Assembly (NCBI GenBank): GCA_028292565.1
Contig: JAQGMD010000314.1
Span: forward strand, 1-13,755
Direction: 5' to 3'
Source of the DNA: Burkholderia sp.
GTDB lineage: Bacteria > Pseudomonadota > Gammaproteobacteria > Burkholderiales > Burkholderiaceae
Length of the DNA stretch: 13,755 nt
Shown here: piece after piece, positions 8,034 to 13,755 of the stretch
Position numbering within the stretch: the stretch's first letter is position 1
Layout of the letters: the number at the start of each line of letters is the position of its first letter
Position numbers and translations under genes: made by a program
The notes under the pieces: model-generated
What the model was told of the DNA's origin: nothing
The model's input: the letters and a program-made list of their open reading frames with translations, nothing else
The model's database searches: none

Positions 8034-8825
8034 ATGTTCCAGCCCATACCCCATCAGATAACAGACGCGCTCGCGTTGGCTCACCCATCCTGGCGACCGG
8101 TACTTGAGCAGGGATTGCAGGCGGTAGCGCAGGCGGATCCGGGTTATTTGCCTTCGCTGGTCGGGGATGACTATCTTCCGACGCAGGGCCGGCTGTTCGC
8201 CGCGTTTTCCATTGCGCTCGATGAAGTGGCCTTCGTGCTGGTCGGCGAGGGACCCTATCCGCGTGTTGAAAGCGCCACCGGCGTTTGCTTCATGGATGGC
8301 GCAGTCGAGGCGCTATGGTCGGAGAAGGGGCTATCCAAGCAAGTCAATCGCGCTACCTCGTTGCGCAATTTCATGAAAATGCTACTGGTGGCCGATGCAC
8401 ATCTTGCCTCCGGCAACACGTCCGGCGATGCATTGGCGAATATCGCAGTGAAGGCACGCGCCATTGGTTCGCCGTTTATCCAGACGCTCACCGAGTTACA
8501 GGCGAACCTGACGAGGTACGGCTTCCTGCTGCTGAATGCTTCACTCGTCTTTCGTCCCGACGTTCCTCCGGTAAAAGACGCCAAGGCATGGTTGCCGTTC
8601 ATGAGAACTGTACTTGAGGCACTGGCGGATCATGCGGTTGATACGGACAGGAAGCCGCCGACATTGGTGCTATGGGGAAAGATAGCTGAGCAATTGAATG
8701 CGTTGCACCTGACGACGCGCTTCCCGACTGCCGTTTCCGAACATCCCTACAATCTGTCCTTTATTGTCAACGCGACGATGCAGGAATTGTTTAAGCCGAT
8801 GCGCTTGCTTCAACGGCAACCATAG
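8034..8825 (+). CDS. Uracil-DNA glycosylase-fold protein with altered catalytic motif
   Basis: The 263-residue protein follows the family 1 uracil-DNA glycosylase (Ung) plan from end to end. It has a strand plus VLVGEGPYPR (68-77) at motif A, GVCFMD (83-88, Phe86 where Ung has the uracil-stacking Phe), ATSLRNFMK (107-115, like PPSLRN), LLLNASLVF (165-173, Asn168 at the uracil-reading Asn), LVLWGKIAEQL (211-221), and HPYNLS (237-242) at the HPSPLS position with the His and the intercalating Leu kept. Motif A departs from GQDPYH: the catalytic Asp is Gly73 and the last His is Pro76. GEGP instead resembles family 4 enzymes, where the Glu matters. It could be an unusual glycosylase or a non-catalytic DNA-binding relative. 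It follows uvrB by 93 bp, with a TACAAT (8003-8008) as a possible -10 and no clear Shine-Dalgarno. Confidence 0.75.
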   Translation: MFQPIPHQITDALALAHPSWRPVLEQGLQAVAQADPGYLPSLVGDDYLPTQGRLFAAFSIALDEVAFVLVGEGPYPRVESATGVCFMDGAVEALWSEKGLSKQVNRATSLRNFMKMLLVADAHLASGNTSGDALANIAVKARAIGSPFIQTLTELQANLTRYGFLLLNASLVFRPDVPPVKDAKAWLPFMRTVLEALADHAVDTDRKPPTLVLWGKIAEQLNALHLTTRFPTAVSEHPYNLSFIVNATMQELFKPMRLLQRQP

Positions 8826-9002
8826 TTTGTGCGGCTTACATCGCCTTACAAAATAGAATTCACAAAAGTCTTCCCGCTTTGATCGTCAATAAACTCCACG
8901 TGGAAAGGCCGTAGACAATACAGGGGCCGCTCTTGTTTCCCACGAGGTCATATAGTGTTCAGTCTCCGTACAAAGAATGACATCAGGCCACCACCGGTCC
9001 TG

Positions 9003-9500
9003 ATGCCCACCTACGACAAAACCAGCATCCTGTTTGTATGCATGGGAAACATCTGCCGTTCTCCGACCGCGGAGGGCGTGGCGCGCAAACTCATCCAAGA
9101 CGCGCGCTTGCAGGACTGGGTCAGCGTCGACTCTTGCGGCACCCATGATTACCACGCTGGGGATCCGCCCGATCCCCGCGCACAGGCTGCGGCAAGCCGG
9201 CGTGGGTACGACCTGTCTTCCTTATGCGCGCGCCAGATTACCGAAGCGGATTTCCGCGACTTTGACCTGCTGCTCGCCATGGATGCAAACAACTTCGCGC
9301 TGATCGAGAGCATGTGTCCGTTTCAACATCGCTCAAAACTCGGTTTCCTGATGAGCTACGCACCCAGGGCGCGATCTGCTTACGTGCCGGATCCTTATTG
9401 CCGCGGGGCCGCGGATTTTGACAAGGTCCTGGACTACATCGAGGACGCCTGCACCGGCCTGGTGGACGCCTTGTCGGTCAGCCGGGCGGCGCTTCGATAG
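9003..9500 (+). CDS. Low-molecular-weight protein tyrosine phosphatase
   Basis: The 165-residue protein is a cytoplasmic LMW-PTP that removes phosphate from phosphotyrosine through a Cys-phosphate intermediate. The P-loop is CMGNICRS (13-20, nucleophile Cys13 and Arg19 of the CX5R signature), and the general acid is Asp130 in DPY (130-132). The ATG at 9003 gives the usual family length but has no good ribosome binding site. A GTG at 8955 in the same frame has ACGAGG (8942-8947) 7 nt upstream and would add 16 residues with no family resemblance, so the true start is open. No tyrosine kinase or exopolysaccharide gene is adjacent, so this looks like the stand-alone housekeeping type and not the Wzb type. 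A terminator overlaps the stop codon. Confidence 0.93.
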   Translation: MPTYDKTSILFVCMGNICRSPTAEGVARKLIQDARLQDWVSVDSCGTHDYHAGDPPDPRAQAAASRRGYDLSSLCARQITEADFRDFDLLLAMDANNFALIESMCPFQHRSKLGFLMSYAPRARSAYVPDPYCRGAADFDKVLDYIEDACTGLVDALSVSRAALR

Positions 9501-9523
9501 AGCGAATGCCGCCCGTTTTCTTT
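9484..9523 (+). terminator. Terminator overlapping the end of the phosphatase gene
   Basis: GGGCGGC (9484-9490), inside the last codons, pairs with GCCGCCC (9508-9514) and is followed by GTTTTCTTT. The stop codon TAG (9498-9500) lies in the loop. An alternative hairpin uses GAGCGAA and TTCGCTC nearby. The first is the better terminator because of its T-rich tail. Confidence 0.7.
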
Positions 9524-9625
9524 CGCTCAATTGTCACAACCTGTATCGTTGCGGAGCCTCAAAGCCAGTGCCATCCCGGTGTTGTGAAATGGTTCTTGTC
9601 AGGAAGCGCTACGCAGTATCCCATT

Positions 9626-9645
9626 GCCTCCGGTTACCGGGAGGC
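9626..9645. repeat. Short hairpin upstream of the outer-membrane gene
   Basis: GCCTCCGG and CCGGGAGGC form a stem with one bulged base and a 3-nt loop, 75 bp before the ATG at 9720. There is no T-run on either side, so it is not a standard terminator. It may lie in the 5' untranslated region. Confidence 0.3.
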
Positions 9646-9719
9646 ATAAGCTGAAAGAGCGGATGTTGCGTTGAATCGAACTGCAAGAACGTTTCAACAA
9701 CATTGAGTCGAGCGATGCC

Positions 9720-10661
9720 ATGAAGTTGGTCATAGCGATAACCGGAATGCTCGCCACCGCCTCCGTGGGCGCGCAACAGCAACGGCCGTACGAGCTCCGG
9801 CTGAATGAAGCCGCGTACTCTCAAGTTGACAATGCGCCGGCTATCGACGGCCGGCGCCAGGCGGTCGACCTCGGCATTGCCTATAGCGTGCCACTGACCC
9901 GCCGCAGTGCACTGTTTGGCTCCGTCGGGTTGCCCGGGGAGCCGGCCCTCGGGCCACCACCTTCCTATATGCGTCGCTTTGCCAGCCTCGACGAATCGCA
10001 ACCTGCGCCGTTCAGCGAGAGGTTGGACTTCCAGGGCGTCGCTCCGGAGGTCTTCACACTGGGCTATCGGTGGCGCAACGTCGCTTTGGAAGGTTCCGCT
10101 TTTTCTACACGTATCCCGGACGAACAGCGGGTCCAGCCCGAACCGCGCAAGATAGGGTCGCGCTCGGGCAGGCTGTCCATCAGCCCCGCGCCCAACCTGT
10201 CCCTCCAGCTTAGCCGGGGCACCATCAGTAATCTCGACCAGCTCGAGCCGAACGGCGAAGTGCGCCGCACGACACTCTCCGCTACTTACAAGCGCGCGTT
10301 CAAGGAAGCCGACTGGCAAACCACGCTGGCCTGGGGCCGCAATGCCCGGAGATACCGCGAAAGCACCTACGGATACCTGTTCGAATCGTCACTCAGGGTG
10401 GCCAATGCACACGCGTTCTTTGGCCGCGTGGAGCAAGTAGGCAGCGACGACATACTTCGTGCAAACGATTCGAACGGCAGGCAGATGTTCAAAATGAACA
10501 AGCTGACGGTAGGTTATGTGTATGACATGCGTGCTACCAGGCACCTTGGGATGGATGTCGGCGGCTTGTTGAGCCGGCATTACGTGCCGGCGAATATGGC
10601 GCCAACCTACGGCAACGATCCCGTTTCGTACATGATGTTCGTGCGTTTCAAGTTGAAATAG
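9720..10661 (+). CDS. Predicted outer-membrane beta-barrel protein, function unknown
   Basis: The 313-residue precursor has a short signal peptide (hydrophobic core 3-16, likely cleavage VGA|Q after residue 18). It then has many alternating aromatic/polar strands (VFTLGYRWRNVALEGSAF, RRTTLSATYKRAF, WQTTLAWGRNAR, LTVGYVYDM) and ends with a strand SYMMFVRFKLK, as outer-membrane barrels do. The stretch GLPGEPALGPP (70-80), followed by FTLGYRWRNVALEGSAF and PDEQR, matches from memory a family of unnamed outer-membrane-like proteins often found near metal-resistance genes. Those proteins usually have a longer, His-rich N-terminal part that is reduced here. No metal gene is adjacent, so no metal role is claimed. 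The ATG at 9720 has only a weak GAG upstream. Confidence 0.7.
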   Translation: MKLVIAITGMLATASVGAQQQRPYELRLNEAAYSQVDNAPAIDGRRQAVDLGIAYSVPLTRRSALFGSVGLPGEPALGPPPSYMRRFASLDESQPAPFSERLDFQGVAPEVFTLGYRWRNVALEGSAFSTRIPDEQRVQPEPRKIGSRSGRLSISPAPNLSLQLSRGTISNLDQLEPNGEVRRTTLSATYKRAFKEADWQTTLAWGRNARRYRESTYGYLFESSLRVANAHAFFGRVEQVGSDDILRANDSNGRQMFKMNKLTVGYVYDMRATRHLGMDVGGLLSRHYVPANMAPTYGNDPVSYMMFVRFKLK

Positions 10662-10730
10662 CCCATCCCGCGGTCCCATCCACGGGAACCGTAGCAGCCC
10701 GTCCGAATCCCTTCCGCAGCGGTTCCGCAC

Positions 10731-10749
10731 TCATATCGTTGTGATATGA
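10731..10749. promoter_or_regulatory. Inverted repeat between the barrel gene and iscR
   Basis: TCATATC (10731-10737) and GATATGA (10743-10749) form a perfect 7-bp inverted repeat with a 5-nt spacer, followed by an AT-rich stretch. A second small repeat, GTTTG-CC-CAAAC, lies at about 10759-10770. They sit 75-120 bp upstream of the iscR promoter. They could be an upstream regulator site or a 3' hairpin of the preceding transcript. Confidence 0.3.
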
Positions 10750-10822
10750 AATAATACGGTTTGCCCAAACGTAATTATCGTTGCGGACGCTCTCTGGCCG
10801 ACGTACCACATAGGCGTAATCA

Positions 10823-10847
10823 ATACCTGACAAATTTACTCAACTTT
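10823..10847. promoter_or_regulatory. IscR type 1-like binding site, distal
   Basis: This 25-bp site begins ATACCTGAC and ends CTCAACTTT. It agrees with the type 1 IscR consensus (ATASYYGACTRWWWYAGTCRRSTAT) at 22 of 25 positions by my count. It covers the -35 hexamer of the iscR promoter, so [2Fe-2S]-IscR bound here would block RNA polymerase. Confidence 0.8.
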
Positions 10848-10855
10848 GTTATACT
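10827..10855 (+). promoter_or_regulatory. Promoter of the iscRSUA operon
   Basis: CTGACA (10827-10832) and TATACT (10850-10855) each match the sigma-70 hexamers at five of six bases, with an ideal 17-bp spacer. The start would be near 10862, giving an untranslated leader of about 56 nt to the iscR ATG. Both flanking IscR sites overlap it. Confidence 0.8.
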
Positions 10856-10875
10856 TGACCAAATTGTTCGGGAAT
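10851..10875. promoter_or_regulatory. IscR type 1-like binding site, proximal
   Basis: This second 25-bp site begins ATACTTGACC and ends TCGGGAAT. It agrees with the type 1 consensus at 21 of 25 positions by my count. It starts 28 bp after the first site and covers the -10 hexamer and transcription start. The paired arrangement fits negative autoregulation of the isc operon by cluster-bound IscR. Confidence 0.75.
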
Positions 10876-10917
10876 TCCGGGCATGGTGAAAAGTATAAAA
10901 AGTGGAGTAAAGGTTTT

Positions 10918-11385
10918 ATGCGTCTGACCACGAAAGGCCGCTTTGCAGTGACCGCGATGATTGATCTGGCGTTACGTCAGGACAAGGGTCCGGTTACGCT
11001 GTCAGCGATCAGTCAGCGGCAGGAAATCTCGTTGTCCTATCTCGAGCAGCTGTTTGGCAAGCTGCGCCGCCATGAGATCGTCGAATCGGTGCGTGGCCCC
11101 GGTGGCGGCTATACGCTGGCACGCAAGGCGGAAGGCATCACTGTCGCCGACATCATCATCGCAGTGGACGAACCGCTGGATGCGACACAATGCGGCGGCA
11201 AGGAAAACTGCCAAGGCGCCACTGAGCATGGCAGCCGATGCATGACGCACGACCTGTGGGCGACGCTGAATGCAAAGATGGTTGAGTATCTGGATTCCGT
11301 GTCCCTGAAGGACCTGGTAGACCAGCAAAAACAAAAGAACACTGAACAGAAGGTCGTGGTGCATCGTCCCCACGTCGTTGCTTGA
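10918..11385 (+). CDS. iscR: Fe-S cluster-binding Rrf2-family repressor IscR
   Basis: The 155-residue protein has the Rrf2 winged helix-turn-helix at about residues 1-75 (start MRLTTKGRFAVTAMIDLAL, then ISLSYLEQLF and the wing VRGPGGGY). The cluster ligands are Cys92, Cys98 and Cys108, with His111 beyond them. E. coli IscR has Cys92/98/104 and His107, so this protein carries four extra residues between the second and third Cys. With a [2Fe-2S] cluster IscR represses its own operon. Two matching sites overlap the promoter upstream. The start at 10918 is set by homology and by AAAGG 4 nt upstream. The frame is open back to 10846, but that part is the operator region. iscS follows after 15 nt. 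Confidence 0.97.
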   Translation: MRLTTKGRFAVTAMIDLALRQDKGPVTLSAISQRQEISLSYLEQLFGKLRRHEIVESVRGPGGGYTLARKAEGITVADIIIAVDEPLDATQCGGKENCQGATEHGSRCMTHDLWATLNAKMVEYLDSVSLKDLVDQQKQKNTEQKVVVHRPHVVA

Positions 11386-11400
11386 TTGGAGTTATACCGT

Positions 11401-12654
11401 ATGAATGCCCCGTTGGAAAAAAGCCTGATCGATACCATCAAGGCGCCGCATTTCCCGATCTACATGGATTACTCGGCGACGACGCCGATTGATCCACGTG
11501 TTGCGGACAAGATGATTCCGTATTTGCGCGAGCAGTTCGGCAATCCGGCGTCGCGCAGCCACATGTATGGCTGGTCCGCCGAAAAAGCGGTGGAAGAGGC
11601 GCGTGCCCACGTCGCCGCACTGGTCAACGCAGACCCGCGCGAAATCGTCTGGACCTCCGGCGCGACCGAGGGTAACAACCTTGCAATCAAGGGCGCGGCG
11701 CAGTTCTACAAGACCAAGGGCAAGCACATCATCACGGTCAAGACTGAGCACAAAGCCGTGCTTGATACCGTGCGTGAGCTGGAGCGCCAGGGTTTTGAGG
11801 CGACCTACCTGCAGCCGCAGGATGACGGCCTGATCACGATAGAACAGCTGCAGCAAGCAATTCGTCCGGACACCATCCTGGTTTCGGTGATGCTGGTGAA
11901 TAATGAAATCGGCGTGATCCAGCCGATCGATGAGATCGGCGAATTGTGCCGCTCGAAGGGCATCATCTTCCATTGCGACGCGGCGCAGGCGACCGGCAAG
12001 ATGCAGATCGACCTGGAAAAAACCAAAGTCGACCTGATGACCTTCACCGCGCACAAGACGTATGGTCCGAAAGGCATAGGCGCACTGTATGTACGCCGCA
12101 AGCCACGCGTGCGTATTGAAGCGCAAATGCACGGCGGCGGTCACGAGCGTGGCCTGCGTTCCGGCACGCTGCCGACGCACCAGATCGTCGGCATGGGCGA
12201 AGCTTTCCGCCTCGCCAAGGAAGAGATGGAGGGCGAAATCGTGCGCGTCAAGGCGCTGCGCGACCGTCTCGCCAAAGGACTGACCGAGATCGAGGAAGTC
12301 TATGTGAACGGCGACATGGAGCATCGTGTGCCGCACAACCTGAACATCAGCTTCAACTATGTTGAAGGCGAATCGCTGATCATGGCGATCAAGGATATCG
12401 CGGTGTCATCCGGTTCGGCTTGTACGTCGGCCAGCCTGGAGCCTTCGTATGTGTTGCGCGCATTGGGTCGCAGCGATGAGCTGGCGCACAGCTCGATCCG
12501 CTTCACCATCGGCCGCTTCACAACCGAAGAAGATGTCGATTTCACGATCAACCTGCTCAAGCAGAAAGTCGGCAAACTGCGCCAACTTTCGCCATTGTGG
12601 GATATGTACAAGGAAGGGATCGACCTCAGTACGATCCAGTGGGCTGCGCACTAA
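11401..12654 (+). CDS. iscS: Cysteine desulfurase IscS
   Basis: IscS takes sulfur from L-cysteine, leaving alanine, and passes it as a persulfide to IscU and other acceptors. The 417-residue protein is a class V PLP enzyme with His117 (TEHKAV), Asp193 and Gln196 (HCDAAQATG), the PLP Lys219 ([13 protein letters not shown]) and the persulfide Cys341 in [17 protein letters not shown]. It ends with the conserved IscU-contacting tail ([21 protein letters not shown]). It has about 13 extra N-terminal residues compared with the E. coli enzyme. GGAG lies 11 nt upstream of the ATG at 11401. The frame opens 5 codons earlier without an ATG. It is the second gene of the operon, 15 nt after iscR. Confidence 0.98.
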   Translation: MNAPLEKSLIDTIKAPHFPIYMDYSATTPIDPRVADKMIPYLREQFGNPASRSHMYGWSAEKAVEEARAHVAALVNADPREIVWTSGATEGNNLAIKGAAQFYKTKGKHIITVKTEHKAVLDTVRELERQGFEATYLQPQDDGLITIEQLQQAIRPDTILVSVMLVNNEIGVIQPIDEIGELCRSKGIIFHCDAAQATGKMQIDLEKTKVDLMTFTAHKTYGPKGIGALYVRRKPRVRIEAQMHGGGHERGLRSGTLPTHQIVGMGEAFRLAKEEMEGEIVRVKALRDRLAKGLTEIEEVYVNGDMEHRVPHNLNISFNYVEGESLIMAIKDIAVSSGSACTSASLEPSYVLRALGRSDELAHSSIRFTIGRFTTEEDVDFTINLLKQKVGKLRQLSPLWDMYKEGIDLSTIQWAAH

Positions 12655-12696
12655 GCTGCGGCACATTTACCCATACAAGATATAAGGAGCCAGAAA

Positions 12697-13098
12697 ATGT
12701 CCTATTCAGAAAAAGTACTCGATCACTACGAAAATCCGCGTAACGTTGGCGCGTTCGAAAAGGGCGACGAAACAGTCGGCACTGGCATGGTCGGCGCTCC
12801 CGCCTGTGGCGACGTCATGAAATTGCAGATCAAGGTCGGCGCCAACGGCATCATCGAAGATGCGAAGTTCAAGACCTACGGTTGCGGTTCGGCGATTGCA
12901 TCGTCCTCGCTGGTCACCGAATGGGTGAAGGGCAAGACGCTGGATCAGGCTATGTCGATCAAGAACACGCAGATCGCCGAAGAACTGGCGCTGCCGCCGG
13001 TGAAAATCCACTGCTCGATCCTGGCGGAAGACGCAATCAAGGCCGCGGTACAGGATTACAAGGCCAAGCACGGCTCGGAATCGAAAGAAGCGGCTTAA
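12697..13098 (+). CDS. iscU: Fe-S cluster assembly scaffold IscU
   Basis: IscU is the scaffold on which [2Fe-2S] clusters are built from IscS sulfur before transfer by HscA/HscB. The 133-residue protein shows all ligands: Cys37 and Asp39 (ACGD), Cys63 (YGCGSA), and His105-Cys106. It also has the HscA recognition motif LPPVK at 99-103. AAGGAG lies upstream of the ATG at 12697, 42 nt after iscS. The stop codon (13096-13098) is overlapped by the left end of a palindromic repeat element, which separates iscU from iscA by 184 bp. Confidence 0.98.
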   Translation: MSYSEKVLDHYENPRNVGAFEKGDETVGTGMVGAPACGDVMKLQIKVGANGIIEDAKFKTYGCGSAIASSSLVTEWVKGKTLDQAMSIKNTQIAEELALPPVKIHCSILAEDAIKAAVQDYKAKHGSESKEAA

Positions 13099-13214
13099 GG
13101 ACCAGCACAGGAATAATTTGCACATTTTACTGGCCGTAGCTGGCCGCACTTGGGCGGCCCCCTGGCATTGCGTCCCGCTACGTCCGCCAAAATGCACGAA
13201 TTACGCGGTCCTGA
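13095..13214. repeat. Palindromic repeat element, copy 2, inside the isc operon
   Basis: The left arm (about 13095-13140) begins TTAAGGACC and contains GAATAATTTG, CATTTT and GGCCGTAGC. The right arm (about 13172-13214) has the same order inverted (CCCGCTACG, AAAATG, GAATTA, GGTCCT). The plan and the inner GGCCGTAGC match copy 1 at 3690-3853, but the centre is shorter and different, with its own hairpin GGCCGC-ACTTGG-GCGGCC (13142-13159). Its first bases include the iscU stop codon. After it comes a further small hairpin, GCGGG-TTT-CCCGC (13234-13246). As RNA the element would form a long stem between iscU and iscA. Confidence 0.75.
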
Positions 13215-13282
13215 AGCCTGTCGGTTTGAGCCTGCGGGTTTCCCGCGGTGCTCGGAATGACATGTTGTTGTGAGCGAGAACT

Positions 13283-13606
13283 ATGGCAATTACACTGACC
13301 GAAAAAGCAGCGAAACATATCAACCGCTACATGGAGCGGCGTGGCAAAGGCATCGGCCTGCGCTTCGGCGTGCGCACCACCGGCTGCTCGGGCCTGGCAT
13401 ACAAGCTCGAGTATGTGGACGAGTTCGCACCGGAAGACCAGGTATTTGAGTCGCACGGGGTCAAGGTATTTGTCGATCCGAAGAGTCTGCCGTACATCGA
13501 CGGCACCCAGCTCGATTTTGCACGGGAAGGCCTGAATGAAGGCTTCAAGTTCAATAACCCGAACGTGAAGGACGAATGCGGTTGCGGTGAGAGCTTCCGC
13601 ATTTAA
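13283..13606 (+). CDS. iscA: A-type Fe-S carrier protein IscA
   Basis: IscA accepts and delivers Fe-S clusters, particularly for [4Fe-4S] proteins. The 107-residue protein has the three conserved ligands Cys35 (TTGCSGLAY), Cys99 and Cys101 (DECGCGESF), and the typical length. The Shine-Dalgarno is weak (GAGCGAG before ATG at 13283). The gap from iscU is 184 bp, mostly repeat element, which is wide for an isc operon. The SufA/ErpA alternatives are unlikely given its position after iscU. Confidence 0.97.
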   Translation: MAITLTEKAAKHINRYMERRGKGIGLRFGVRTTGCSGLAYKLEYVDEFAPEDQVFESHGVKVFVDPKSLPYIDGTQLDFAREGLNEGFKFNNPNVKDECGCGESFRI

Positions 13607-13615
13607 GATGTGATT

Positions 13616-13637
13616 CCTGCTTCGCATGCGGAGCAGG
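13616..13637. repeat. Hairpin just after iscA
   Basis: CCTGCT (13616-13621) and AGCAGG (13632-13637) enclose the palindrome CGCATGCG, giving a compact hairpin 10 nt after the iscA stop. There is no T-run directly after it, so it may protect the 3' end of the iscRSUA message or pause RNA polymerase. Confidence 0.4.
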
Positions 13638-13654
13638 CATCGCCACAAAACGAC

Positions 13655-13698
13655 CCTGTCATATCGAGCCTGTTGAAGTATGGACAGGCTTTTGTTTT
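13655..13698 (+). terminator. Terminator-like hairpin between iscA and hscB
   Basis: CCTGTC-ATA (13655-13663) pairs with TAT-G-GACAGG (13679-13688, one bulged G) and is followed by CTTTTGTTTT (13689-13698). This is a credible rho-independent terminator or attenuator 18 nt before the hscB ATG. The loop contains an AGCCTGTTGAAG stretch that resembles dispersed intergenic repeats of betaproteobacteria. Confidence 0.55.
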
Positions 13699-13716
13699 AA
13701 GAGCCCCGGATAAGCC

Positions 13717-13755
13717 ATGCAAAACCACTTCGAACTTTTCCATTTGCCGCAGCGC
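13717..13755 (+). CDS. hscB: Co-chaperone HscB, 5' end only
   Basis: Only the first 13 codons are in the window and the gene runs off the right edge. They read MQNHFELFHLPQR, which matches the start of HscB J proteins (E. coli begins MDYFTLFGLPAR). Its position directly after iscA also fits. HscB brings IscU to the Hsp70 HscA and stimulates cluster release. GGAT lies 6-7 nt before the ATG. Confidence 0.85.
   Translation, partial: MQNHFELFHLPQR

Overview
The window reads as a chromosomal segment of a betaproteobacterium. The complete isc operon, the style of its IscR sites, the class I aromatic/aspartate aminotransferase next to uvrB, and the many small Burkholderiales-type hypothetical proteins all point to the Oxalobacteraceae/Burkholderiales. 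That placement is an inference from protein style, not from a marker gene. No phage, plasmid, CRISPR or transposase gene is visible.

Layout. Positions 1-342 hold no convincing gene. From 343 to 1920 three leftward genes encode a short J-domain protein, a secreted Rap1a/Tai-type small protein with its own terminator, and a compact helix-turn-helix protein. From 2262 to 3662 a probable two-gene rightward operon encodes an unrecognised protein and a permuted papain-fold (YiiX/NlpC-P60-like) protein whose expected catalytic Cys appears to be Ser. Positions 3663-4335 are a gene-poor stretch rich in signals: a long palindromic repeat element, a strong intrinsic terminator, a perfect FNR/Anr box, an inverted pair of DnaA boxes and a nested inverted repeat. 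After that come tRNA-Asn (leftward, with a consensus promoter and terminator) and an aspartate/aromatic aminotransferase (leftward).

The right half is all rightward. uvrB (nucleotide excision repair) is followed by a uracil-DNA-glycosylase-fold protein with an altered motif A, a low-molecular-weight protein tyrosine phosphatase, an outer-membrane beta-barrel-like protein, and then iscR-iscS-iscU-iscA and the first 13 codons of hscB. The isc genes form the housekeeping Fe-S assembly pathway: IscS supplies sulfur, IscU is the scaffold, IscA is an A-type carrier, HscB is the start of the chaperone pair, and IscR represses the operon when it holds a cluster. Two type-1-like IscR sites overlap a good sigma-70 promoter upstream of iscR.

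The most interesting signals are the UDG-like protein with a GEGPYP motif, the Cys-to-Ser change in the papain-like protein, the FNR-box/DnaA-box/inverted-repeat intergenic region, and a palindromic element family with one copy at 3690-3853 and a second inserted inside the isc operon directly on the iscU stop codon.
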